64,000 nt of DNA, from positions 124,001 through 188,000 of the forward strand of contig NZ_JAFFPU010000075.1 in assembly GCF_016919175.1 (NCBI RefSeq), read 5' to 3'. A program made the translations under genes and the position numbers. The notes below the pieces were generated by a model. The model did no database searches. It was not told the DNA's origin and saw nothing but the letters and a program-made list of their open reading frames with translations. This stretch comes from Leptospira ainlahdjerensis (GTDB taxonomy: Bacteria; Spirochaetota; Leptospiria; Leptospirales; Leptospiraceae). Positions 55,633-64,000 of the stretch are shown in pieces. Each line of letters opens with the position of its first letter. The first letter of the stretch is position 1.

Positions 55633-56394
55633 TTAGGAAAGAGGGACCAGAGGATAGAGTAAAACCTGAATCGAATCGGAATAATGAACCAGAGGATCCT
55701 CCCCCGCTATCGGAATACCGTAGCTTTGAAGAATCTCGTTTTTATAAATCCTACATTCCCCCTTTTGAAGCGGCCAGGGAATGTGATGGACTTCTCCTCT
55801 ATAGATTCTTCCTTTTGGATCTTTTGAATAAAGACAATATCTTTCAGTAAGCCAATTCTCAAGCGTGCCCCTTTTCGTTTGGTAGATTTCCGAGATCGGT
55901 TCGTATCTCGCATAAAACTCAGCCGGTTTGGCTCGAGCATCTTTTCTCGAAGAGAAAAACTCTTTTTGGCCTTTCTCTCTTCGAAAAAACATCTTCGCGT
56001 TGAGATAAGGGAGATGAAAAAACTTTCTTGCGATTTCGACAACTAGACGATTGCCCGCGTCCAGACTAAAAAAGTAAACTCCTTGTTTCTCGCCGTTCTT
56101 CACATAGGTTCGAACATTCAATTCCGGAAAATAAGAAATCCAAGGCAAAGGTGGTAGATAGATCGGCCTCACTCCTTTCATTCGAAAAGGAACCAATCCT
56201 ATATAGGCTTTTCCTTCAAAAATATCAACCTCCAACTCCTTCGGTAATACCTCTTCTAAAAATTCCTTTGGGACTTCCCAGTGCAAGAACGCCAATTCTT
56301 CCCAATACTGAACCATAAACGGTTTCGTCTCCGGTAAGGGCCAAGGTCGATGAAAGATTTGTTTTTGAAGATCGGAGAGAGATGAAAAGTGCAT
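55633..56394 (-). CDS. DUF2071 (YqjF-like) protein
   Basis: A 253-residue protein of the DUF2071 family: VQYWEELAFLHWEVPKEFLE, then KAYIGLVPFRMKGVRP, NVRTYVKNGEKQGVYFFSLDA and ENWLTERYCLYSKDPKGRIY, with a lipocalin-like fold in the family. Function is unknown; members occur near detoxification or redox genes. It starts at ATG 56394. A following divergent gap of about 200 bp leads to the metalloprotease gene; it holds no other feature I recognise. Confidence 0.85.
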   Translation of the reverse strand: MHFSSLSDLQKQIFHRPWPLPETKPFMVQYWEELAFLHWEVPKEFLEEVLPKELEVDIFEGKAYIGLVPFRMKGVRPIYLPPLPWISYFPELNVRTYVKNGEKQGVYFFSLDAGNRLVVEIARKFFHLPYLNAKMFFRREKGQKEFFSSRKDARAKPAEFYARYEPISEIYQTKRGTLENWLTERYCLYSKDPKGRIYRGEVHHIPWPLQKGECRIYKNEILQSYGIPIAGEDPLVHYSDSIQVLLYPLVPLS

Positions 56395-56596
56395 GCTTCG
56401 AATGTTATAATGTTCTTATTTTTAAAGAAATATTTTTTTATTCTACTTTCGATTTTAATTCCTTTCGATTTCATTTCCCTACGAAACACGCCGGTCCGCA
56501 AGAATGTCATCTTATAATTTTATGTTTTTTTAGAATTTCGGAGAATTCCTGTCTGTCCTTCACTTGCATTCTGATATGAATAAAGAAAGGTTCGAT

Positions 56597-58015
56597 ATGA
56601 AAAAGAAGAATAGAAAATTACTAGTTTGTTTGGTTCTCATCACTTCGTTTATCAATTGTCCGGGCGGCGGGGGCGGTTCCGATATTACGCCGATCCTATT
56701 TTTACTCATGGGCGGATCTACAAGTTCGGGATCAGGCAAGACTACAACTCCGACGACTTCGGTTGCGCCTTGTATGGAAAAAAATTCCTTTACGATCTCG
56801 AGTGCGACCGCATGGACTTTCAGCGGTCTCCCTTATTTTTATTCGAGCGTTAAAACTTATACTTTGTCTCCGTCGAAACCTTCCTCCATATTCTATACAA
56901 AGCAGGATCATCCGTTTACAAATCCTAACACCGATTATAGACCGGTCTTCCCTACATTCTACGATTCGAACGGAAGCAACTATCAAGGAAGAGAAGGTTG
57001 GAATGTGTTCACGGTAACGTCCATGAGTCCTTACGGTTACAACGGATTCTACTACGTGAACAAGTTCATTAACAATACTCTTTCCGCGGGCCAAATCAAC
57101 GCGGTCGATTTTAACTTTCCTACAAATCCCGCAACGACCAACGCAAGCGCTTCGATCATAACAAACTGTAGAACTCTGGATTCCGACGAACGATCCTTTT
57201 CTGCCAGTGGCGGTTCTTCCAGCACAAATGGAATGAGCAAAATTTGGACGAACCGCAAGAAATTGAACGTGAACCTAATCTTTATTAAAGACGGAAATAC
57301 CCGGGCTTATCCGGATCCGACACAATCAGGTTTACAAACCGCCCTCAACCGCTGGAAAGCGATTTATTCCCAAGACTCGGTTAAGATAGATATTCAATTC
57401 ACCGTGGCTGAGTTGGATTCTGCGGAGTTTCTAAGTCTTGCTTCGTTATCCACCGACTTCTATAACACGAACGGAAGTTTAGGAAAGTTATTTTCTTCCA
57501 CTTCCTCCGTTCAATCCGATGTCGCATTAAATCTTTATATCGCAAGAGAAGAAACGGAAGTGGGAGGTGTTCTTGGAATTTCCGGCGGCATCCCCGGTTC
57601 CGTCGGTCTCAAAGGAACTCCTCAATCCGGGATGGTGGTCTTTATCGAACCTCATCGTTCTTCGGGCGCTCTCGGTTCCATTCTTAGCGTTGCAGATCAG
57701 AATTTCTTAGGAGATACGATGGCGCATGAAGCGGGACACTTTCTAGGCCTCTTTCACACGGTGGAAAGCGCAGGTCAAAGCGGGGCGGGTACTCCGAATT
57801 ATACGATGGATCCTCTGATTGAAACTCCGCTTTGTACGTCCTCGAGAAACACGAACGGGAACGGAAGGGTCGATATCAGCGAGTGCAGCGGGACGGGCTT
57901 TTTTGATTCCGGATCCTTGAATCTTATGTTTTGGGCGGGGGACGGGGTGACCCAACAAACACAACTCACCGGAGAACAAGGATGGGTTTTAAGACTTAAC
58001 CCTCTAGTTTATTAG
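56597..58015 (+). CDS. Pappalysin-like zinc metalloprotease lipoprotein
   Basis: A 472-residue exported zinc protease. Signal LVCLVLITSFINC has a lipobox (FINC), followed by a Gly-rich linker; the protease domain carries the zinc motif MAHEAGHFLGLFHTVE (about residues 383-398, form HExxHxxGxxH) and a downstream Met-turn candidate LNLMFWAG (about 446-453), as in pappalysin-type (M43) metalloproteases. About 330 residues between have no recognised domain. ATG 56597 has AAAGG 7 nt upstream; earlier TTG/ATG starts at 56564 and 56576 would add residues before the signal. Followed 23 nt later by the HEAT-like gene. It may cut host or surface proteins, which is inference. Confidence 0.85.
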   Translation: MKKKNRKLLVCLVLITSFINCPGGGGGSDITPILFLLMGGSTSSGSGKTTTPTTSVAPCMEKNSFTISSATAWTFSGLPYFYSSVKTYTLSPSKPSSIFYTKQDHPFTNPNTDYRPVFPTFYDSNGSNYQGREGWNVFTVTSMSPYGYNGFYYVNKFINNTLSAGQINAVDFNFPTNPATTNASASIITNCRTLDSDERSFSASGGSSSTNGMSKIWTNRKKLNVNLIFIKDGNTRAYPDPTQSGLQTALNRWKAIYSQDSVKIDIQFTVAELDSAEFLSLASLSTDFYNTNGSLGKLFSSTSSVQSDVALNLYIAREETEVGGVLGISGGIPGSVGLKGTPQSGMVVFIEPHRSSGALGSILSVADQNFLGDTMAHEAGHFLGLFHTVESAGQSGAGTPNYTMDPLIETPLCTSSRNTNGNGRVDISECSGTGFFDSGSLNLMFWAGDGVTQQTQLTGEQGWVLRLNPLVY

Positions 58016-58038
58016 AATTAATTAGGAAAATAGAATAT

Positions 58039-58563
58039 ATGAAAAATATAATTACCACATGGATCCTTTTGACGTTTTTCTTTATACCATTATCCGCGGG
58101 AAACTTAGATCCGCAAAAACTCTCCGAAATCCGCTCCGTTTTATCCGGGACGAGACATTTGGAGGACTTGAGCGAACTAAAGAAAAACTTAGAGATCTAC
58201 GAAGCGGATCCTTCCCCATATTTGATCGCGATCATTCAAGAATCCGGAACCAGAGTTTATATCAGAACGAGAGCCTTGAATTTGTTACAATTCTATCCTT
58301 CCGAGACGAACTCCCAATTTTTAGAATCTAAAATTTCCGCCAACAACGAGCACGAGTCCGTGCGAAAATTCGCGATTCGAAGTTACGCTATCTCTCAAAA
58401 AGGACAGATTTCTAAGGTGGAAACGTTTTTAGGAAAATACCGCTACGATTCCAGCCTCGGGTCTTTCGTAAATAGGACGCTCAAAGAATTCAGCTCCAAT
58501 CACACCCTGGAGAAGGAGAATACTTCCAAACGACAAATTGATAGAAGCAACGTAAAAAAGTAA
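58039..58563 (+). CDS. HEAT-like exported protein
   Basis: A 174-residue protein with signal peptide (TWILLTFFFIPLSAG, cleavage about residue 22) and HEAT/armadillo-like helical units (SPYLIAIIQESGTRVYIRTR, LLQFYPSETNSQFLESKI, SVRKFAIRSYAISQKGQISK). It starts 23 nt after the metalloprotease stop and may be its co-expressed partner, perhaps as chaperone or inhibitor, which is a guess. A strong terminator and the 53-bp array follow. Confidence 0.7.
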   Translation: MKNIITTWILLTFFFIPLSAGNLDPQKLSEIRSVLSGTRHLEDLSELKKNLEIYEADPSPYLIAIIQESGTRVYIRTRALNLLQFYPSETNSQFLESKISANNEHESVRKFAIRSYAISQKGQISKVETFLGKYRYDSSLGSFVNRTLKEFSSNHTLEKENTSKRQIDRSNVKK

Positions 58564-58621
58564 AAAATGTGAATTCGATCGCACGCATTTGAAAAAGTAA
58601 GTTTGGTCCCTCTTAGTTAGG

Positions 58622-58664
58622 AAAAGGCCCTTTCGGAATTCTCCGAAAGGGCCTTTTTTTGCGG
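58622..58664 (+). terminator. Strong intrinsic terminator
   Basis: AAAAGGCCCTTTCGGA - ATTC - TCCGAAAGGGCCTTTT is a 16-bp perfect stem followed by a run of Ts that overlaps the first TTGCGGGAACTCC. It ends the metalloprotease-HEAT operon. Its reverse is also A/T-flanked, so it could act both ways. Confidence 0.88.
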
Positions 58665-58940
58665 GAACTCCTCCAGTTCCCTTCACTTCGAGCGCGATCC
58701 TTTATCGAGAAATGTAGGAACTCCTCCAGTTCCCTTCACTTCAAGTGCGATCCTTTATCGAGAAATGTAGGAACTCCTCCGGTTCCCTTCACTTCGAGCG
58801 CGATCCTCTATCGAAAAATGTAGGAACTCCTCCGGTTCCCTTCACTTCAAGTGCGATCCTTTATCGAGAAATGTAGGAACTCCTCCAGTTCCCTTCACTT
58901 CAAGTGCGATCCTCTATCGAAAAATGTAGGAACTCCCGTA
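58664..58940 (+). repeat. 53-bp tandem array (five units plus partial)
   Basis: GGAACTCC occurs at 58664, 58717, 58770, 58823, 58876 and 58929, exactly 53 bp apart each time. Each unit reads GGAACTCCTCC(A/G)G, TTCCCTTCACTTC, (GAGCG or AAGTG)CGATCCT, (TT or CT)TATCGA and ends AAATGTA. Units differ at linked sites, suggesting recent copying. A copy CGCGGGAACTCC lies at 58966. The array lies in an intergenic gap after a terminator, so it is not translated. It is a likely variable-number repeat. Confidence 0.9.
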
Positions 58941-59022
58941 AACAAGACTGATTCTTCCGAAAAAACGCGGGAACTCCCCTAAAAATTGGTGTAGAAGAAA
59001 TACCAAAGTTCAGAAATCTGTG

Positions 59023-60273
<1,251 letters not shown>

Positions 60274-60295
60274 TTTCCAAATCGGTAATTCGTAA

Positions 60296-60334
60296 AGCCC
60301 CCGAAGTCCGAAAAGGATCTCGGGGGTTTTTTTG
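60296..60334 (+). terminator. Intrinsic terminator after ccrA
   Basis: CCCCCGA...TCGGGGG (60298-60304 with 60320-60326), with a smaller inner TCC/GGA stem, followed by a seven-T run. Clear rho-independent terminator. Confidence 0.88.
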
Positions 60335-60509
60335 TTTATTACTTTTGAATCATAGAATGGTTCGCCATTTGAACGATTCAAAAAACCAATTGCTTTTTTT
60401 CTTTCCCTATATAAATTCTTCATTCCACCGGAACGATCGAGGTTCGTTTTTTTAAAGAATACGAATCCCGACTTTAGAATCTTCCGATTATTCCCTTGAA
60501 CGGAACCCG

Positions 60510-62876
60510 ATGCAAATTCCAAAAGCGATTCTTCTGACTCAATGTCTTCAAAACGATTTTACTTCCCTTCTTGAAAAGTACGATCCGCTTCCGAATGCGC
60601 TGCACGTCGGTTATCAAGAGGCAAAACGATTGTTGGGCGAAATGGTCGAATATGGCCCGGTTCATTCACTGATCGAATGGGCGTATGCGGTCGATCCGAA
60701 CGATCTCTGGATCATTCATATTCGAGACTGGCATGATATTTCGGATTCTTCTCAAAAGGATCATCTCGGCCAATTCGGACCTCACTGCATTCAAAATACG
60801 AAGGGAGCCGAATTCGTATTCGAGTCCTGGATCCGAGAAGATCAAAAAAAAAGACATCAAATTGTAAACGCCTCCGGGTTAAACGACTTCGTACAGACGA
60901 ATCTGGAAGAAATTTTAGAACCTCTAAAGGGACGTCCCTTAAAAGTGGGAATTTCAGGAGTTTGGACGGAAGCCAAAGTTCAATTTCTTGCCTATGATAT
61001 CAAAACAAGATATCCCGAATGGGAAATAGCGATTTGCTCCGCGCTTACGGCCTCTTCTTCGATTGGAATGCACTTCATAGCATTGGATCAGATGAAAGAA
61101 ATTTTAGGGGTAAAAATCTTTCCATCCATCGGAGCCTTTACCTCTTTCTTAAACGGAACGGTTCCGAATTTGGAAAAAAGAATCACACATTCCAGAATAT
61201 CCTCGGATCATTTTCGATACGAGGAAAACTACAAAGTCGCCGCGACCGACGAAAAGCTTCTTCTCTATCTATTCAGAGATTGTAAGGAAGTTGAATTCAA
61301 ATGTCTGGACGGCGGTTTTTCGGGAAACGTCGTATTAAAATCCAAGTCCGTGGATCATATAGGACACAGCCAAGTTCCTTCCGTAATCAAAATCGGCCCC
61401 CGCGATCTTATCGCAAGGGAAAGAATCTCCTTTGAAAGGATCGAAGAGGTTTTAGGAAATAACGCTCCCTCCATCGTCGATTTCGCGGAATTGGAAGACA
61501 GAGGTGCAATCAAATACCGTTATGCGGCCATGTTGGAAGGCAACGTCCGCACATTTCAAAAAACATTCGATTCTACGGACGACGTTCAAGGACTAAAGAC
61601 GATTCTTGATATCGTCTTTCTAAAACAACTCTCAAAACTCTACGAGGCTTCCTCTCAGGAAAAACTAAATCTATTAGAATATTATGATTTTCAGTCGAGA
61701 TATGCGCCGGGGGTTCGAAAAAGGGTCGAGCTGATTACGGGCAAACCCGCGACGGAAGACACGATCGAAATCGAATCCGGCGTAACGGTCCAGAATATAT
61801 GCAAATTTTACGAAACGGATCTGATCAATCTCAAAGAATACGCGGCGGTTTCACACTACACGTCCTATATTCACGGAGATCTGAACGGCGCCAATATCAT
61901 CTTGGATGCGCAGAATAACGTTTGGTTGATCGATTTTTTTCACACTCACAAAGGCCATATTCTTAAAGACTTAATCAAGCTCGAAAACGACATTCTCTAT
62001 ATCTTCACGAAAATTCAAAATTTAGAAGAATGGAAGGAAGCGATCGAACTCAGCGACCTTCTTCTCAAGGTTCCGGACCTTGGGGTTCCGCTTCCCGCAG
62101 AACCGAAAAAACCGTGGAAACACTCCAAGATCAACAAAGCGTATTCGGTAATAGCTCATCTAAGATCGTATTACCCTTTTCTAATAAAAATGGATCGAGA
62201 TCCATATCAGCTGCATACGGGAGCCTTACGTTATGCGATGCATACCCTTTCTTTCGACGAGTCCAACGATTGGCAAAAAAAATGGGCCCTCTACTCGGGA
62301 ACTCTTTGTGTTACCGGAATCAGAGAATATATTCAAAGGTCCAAAATTCTCAGAATCGACTATCTCAGGTCCGATTCTCCAAACGAAAATCTTTCTCGGA
62401 TCGGACTCACGATTCTTCCCGGTAGAAAGGACAGAGAAAGAAATTTGATTGAAGATGTTCGAACAATCCTGGAGGAAAAAATCACTCACGTTCTCTGCCT
62501 TCTTACGGAAAACGAATTTGCGGAATATGGCGTAAAAGATCTCAAAGAAGAATACAAAAACCGAGGACTGACCGTTTACTATTGTCCGGTCCTCGATCAA
62601 GCTGCACCTTTGCTCGAACAAACGATTCCAGTTTTGAAATGGATGGATGAGGCTCTCTCAAAAAACGAAAAACTTCTGATTCATTGTGTTGGAGGGTTGG
62701 GACGTTCGGGAACGCTCGCCGCGGCTTATTCGATTTGGAAGGCAAAAATGAGTGCGAGCGAAGCGATTTCTTTAGTGCGGGAATCCAGAAGTGAAAGAGC
62801 GATCGAGTCCAAGGTTCAAGAAGAATTCTTATCCGATTTTGAAACAAGAATATTCAATGATAAAATTCTAAATTAG
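60510..62876 (+). CDS. Isochorismatase-like / kinase-like / dual-specificity phosphatase fusion
   Basis: A 788-residue three-domain protein. Residues about 1-215 have an isochorismatase-like fold (LLTQCLQNDF with the conserved D16), but the expected nucleophile is absent: the block reads GVWTEAKV, where family members have Cys at the K156 position, so hydrolase activity is doubtful. Residues about 260-500 resemble an aminoglycoside-phosphotransferase/kinase-like domain: VIKIG with K294, YIHGDLNGANIILD (H455, D457, N462) and WLIDFF (D475), perhaps a member of the ternary-complex-associated (TCAD9) group. Residues about 630-785 are a dual-specificity phosphatase: D696 in CPVLDQ and HCVGGLGRSG (C726, R732). 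It is 236 nt after ccrA, behind a terminator. It may balance phosphate on a small molecule or protein, which is inference. Confidence 0.8.
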   Translation: MQIPKAILLTQCLQNDFTSLLEKYDPLPNALHVGYQEAKRLLGEMVEYGPVHSLIEWAYAVDPNDLWIIHIRDWHDISDSSQKDHLGQFGPHCIQNTKGAEFVFESWIREDQKKRHQIVNASGLNDFVQTNLEEILEPLKGRPLKVGISGVWTEAKVQFLAYDIKTRYPEWEIAICSALTASSSIGMHFIALDQMKEILGVKIFPSIGAFTSFLNGTVPNLEKRITHSRISSDHFRYEENYKVAATDEKLLLYLFRDCKEVEFKCLDGGFSGNVVLKSKSVDHIGHSQVPSVIKIGPRDLIARERISFERIEEVLGNNAPSIVDFAELEDRGAIKYRYAAMLEGNVRTFQKTFDSTDDVQGLKTILDIVFLKQLSKLYEASSQEKLNLLEYYDFQSRYAPGVRKRVELITGKPATEDTIEIESGVTVQNICKFYETDLINLKEYAAVSHYTSYIHGDLNGANIILDAQNNVWLIDFFHTHKGHILKDLIKLENDILYIFTKIQNLEEWKEAIELSDLLLKVPDLGVPLPAEPKKPWKHSKINKAYSVIAHLRSYYPFLIKMDRDPYQLHTGALRYAMHTLSFDESNDWQKKWALYSGTLCVTGIREYIQRSKILRIDYLRSDSPNENLSRIGLTILPGRKDRERNLIEDVRTILEEKITHVLCLLTENEFAEYGVKDLKEEYKNRGLTVYYCPVLDQAAPLLEQTIPVLKWMDEALSKNEKLLIHCVGGLGRSGTLAAAYSIWKAKMSASEAISLVRESRSERAIESKVQEEFLSDFETRIFNDKILN

Positions 62877-62885
62877 AAATTTTGA

Positions 62886-64000
62886 CTATTCTCCAAGAAG
62901 AGTCACACCCTGCCAGTTTTCGGGAACCCCGAATCTACAATGATGCACCGACTTCTCCAGATATACCCTCGCGGCCTGATCCGCACGATTCTTTTCGAGA
63001 ATTCGGTTAAAAACGACGCAGGCCTCTTCGAAATGCTTTTCCCTAAACATAAGAATTCCACGTTCAAATTCTTCCCTAGTGTTCATATAAGAATCGATTA
63101 AGTTTTCGGAGAGGCCGTTAAAAACTTCCAAAACCGTGTGAACCGTTTTCTGATCTCGGATCTGAATTCGATCCACAACCCGATAATGATATTTGGAGGA
63201 ATTTGTTAAGCGAAATAAGGTGGAATCCGTGATCAGCAGAGAAGATTCATAAGTGCGACTGAGCTGACCTATTTTGGTGACAACACTTACTGAAGAGGAA
63301 ATTACCGTACTCTCCATTCTTTCCGCCTCACCGATCGTCCCCAACAAAATCGGTCCCGTGTGAATTCCGGTTCCGGAACGAACCGGATCCTTTCCATTGG
63401 CGATTCTTTCCCGATTAAAATCCCTTAAAATTCTCTGAATCTCGATCGCGCTGTCCAACGCCTTCTCCGGCTCAGGCGGGAATAACGCCAAAAAAGCCTC
63501 TCCGAAATATTTGTCGATAAACCCGTCTCGTTCTCGAATGATCGGCCCCACCTTTCCTAAAAAAGAATTGATGAATTCGAAATTCTCCTTTCCGTTCATC
63601 TTCTCAGAGATATCCGAAAACGCGCGAATTTCGTTGTAGAGAAGACTCATCTCTTCTTCCACCGTATCTCCGAGTTTGATATCAAATATATCATGTTTAT
63701 TTAATATTTTCAAAAGCTCTCTTGGTACAAAAAGTCCGTAGGAAGAATTTACCTTTTTCAGACTTTCGGACATCTCTTCCACCGCGTCGAACGCAAGGGA
63801 ATATCTTTTTGCGAGAAGATAGGCTTCGGAAAAGATAAACGCGATCAAACCAAAAGGCGCTAAAATAAAAGTAGGAATGATTCTTTTATTGTAAAAAATA
63901 TCCTGACTATACGCTAAAAAGAAAAGAAATAATCCGATCAGAATCGAAACCGATCCCGGTTTTTTTCGAATCAACGCAAAAATCAAAACGTAAAATCCGA
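62886..64000 (-). CDS. Class III adenylate/guanylate cyclase-like receptor, partial
   Basis: Partial gene; the frame stays open to the window edge, so the N-terminus is outside. Visible residues begin with two to three membrane helices (GLFLFFLAYSQ, FILAPFGLIAFIFSEAYL), probably the end of a larger membrane sensor domain, then a class III cyclase domain. Its metal-binding sites look degenerate: YNEIRAFSD where FxDIxGFT is usual, FGEAFLALFP where GDxxxA is usual, and the later conserved Asn/Arg block reads SVSVVTKIG. The C-terminal 70 residues are TPR-like. GIHTGPILLGTIG is conserved. Probably inactive or altered as a cyclase. It converges with the fusion gene, whose stop is 10 nt away. Confidence 0.8.
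   Translation of the reverse strand, partial: GFYVLIFALIRKKPGSVSILIGLFLFFLAYSQDIFYNKRIIPTFILAPFGLIAFIFSEAYLLAKRYSLAFDAVEEMSESLKKVNSSYGLFVPRELLKILNKHDIFDIKLGDTVEEEMSLLYNEIRAFSDISEKMNGKENFEFINSFLGKVGPIIRERDGFIDKYFGEAFLALFPPEPEKALDSAIEIQRILRDFNRERIANGKDPVRSGTGIHTGPILLGTIGEAERMESTVISSSVSVVTKIGQLSRTYESSLLITDSTLFRLTNSSKYHYRVVDRIQIRDQKTVHTVLEVFNGLSENLIDSYMNTREEFERGILMFREKHFEEACVVFNRILEKNRADQAARVYLEKSVHHCRFGVPENWQGVTLLGE

Noticed and set aside
58664..58940. CRISPR array
   Set aside because: Whole 53-bp units repeat without spacers; it is a simple tandem repeat.

Overview
The window looks like chromosome from a Leptospira species, probably of the pathogenic/intermediate group. The evidence is a DUF1564 protein, lipoproteins with spirochaete-type lipoboxes (LTAC, LFSC), DUF1554 and DUF1566 surface-type proteins, a membrane-anchored AraC regulator, STAS and SpoIIE partner-switching genes, and a moderate base composition with many GAA/TCT/TTC codons. 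It is ordinary chromosomal DNA: I see no insertion sequence, prophage, rRNA or CRISPR array. The species cannot be fixed from the sequence alone.

Layout. 0.2-2.5 kb: galactokinase, a STAS protein and a uracil-DNA glycosylase, all plus strand. 2.7-8.4 kb: mostly minus strand, with DUF1564, a TIGR01777 oxidoreductase, a tRNA-Pro/Arg/His cluster and a tight operon sppA - Yip1-like - surE - TPR protein. 8.6-14.1 kb: a lone RND pump with its TetR regulator and a possible operator at the pump start, then a phosphate-porin-like protein. 14.4-20 kb: ferredoxin-metallo-beta-lactamase fusion, hemerythrin-like protein, PAS-GGDEF-EAL protein, a tandem array and an AidB-like dehydrogenase. 20.2-25.4 kb: glnD and metG. 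25.5-36 kb: a TerB-like protein, an AsmA-like protein, DUF1554 and DUF1566 exported proteins, a membrane AraC regulator and a dihaem cytochrome c. 36.3-40.6 kb: a four-gene operon running from a SpoIIE phosphatase to its STAS partner. 40.7-50 kb: AraC regulator, Mpo1-like protein, DUF1569 protein, PF10118-like protein, tRNA-Val, MFS transporter, HEAT protein, PhaR, GNAT, KTSC, MarR and redoxin genes. 50-64 kb: alpha/beta hydrolase, TEX264-like protein, ankyrin/TetR pair with two identical palindromic operators, PPK2, a MotA/FliG-like hybrid, DUF2071, a pappalysin-like metalloprotease, a tandem array, crotonyl-CoA carboxylase/reductase, a three-domain isochorismatase-kinase-phosphatase fusion and a partial class III cyclase-like receptor.

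The most unusual features are: (1) the 788-residue three-domain protein at 60510-62876, whose hydrolase domain has lost its expected cysteine while the kinase-like and phosphatase domains keep their motifs; (2) the soluble protein at 54625-55383, which joins a MotA cytoplasmic-loop-like segment to a FliG-like segment; (3) a dispersed 12-bp motif family (TGCGGGAACTCC / TGTAGGAACTCC and their complements), about 30 copies, seeding two tandem arrays (53 bp and 77/81 bp units) and also found inside genes; (4) an AraC gene whose best start codon lies in the loop of a terminator hairpin; (5) paired TGAACATGTTCA palindromes ahead of an ankyrin-TetR operon.

All functions are from reading motifs by eye; no database search was run.
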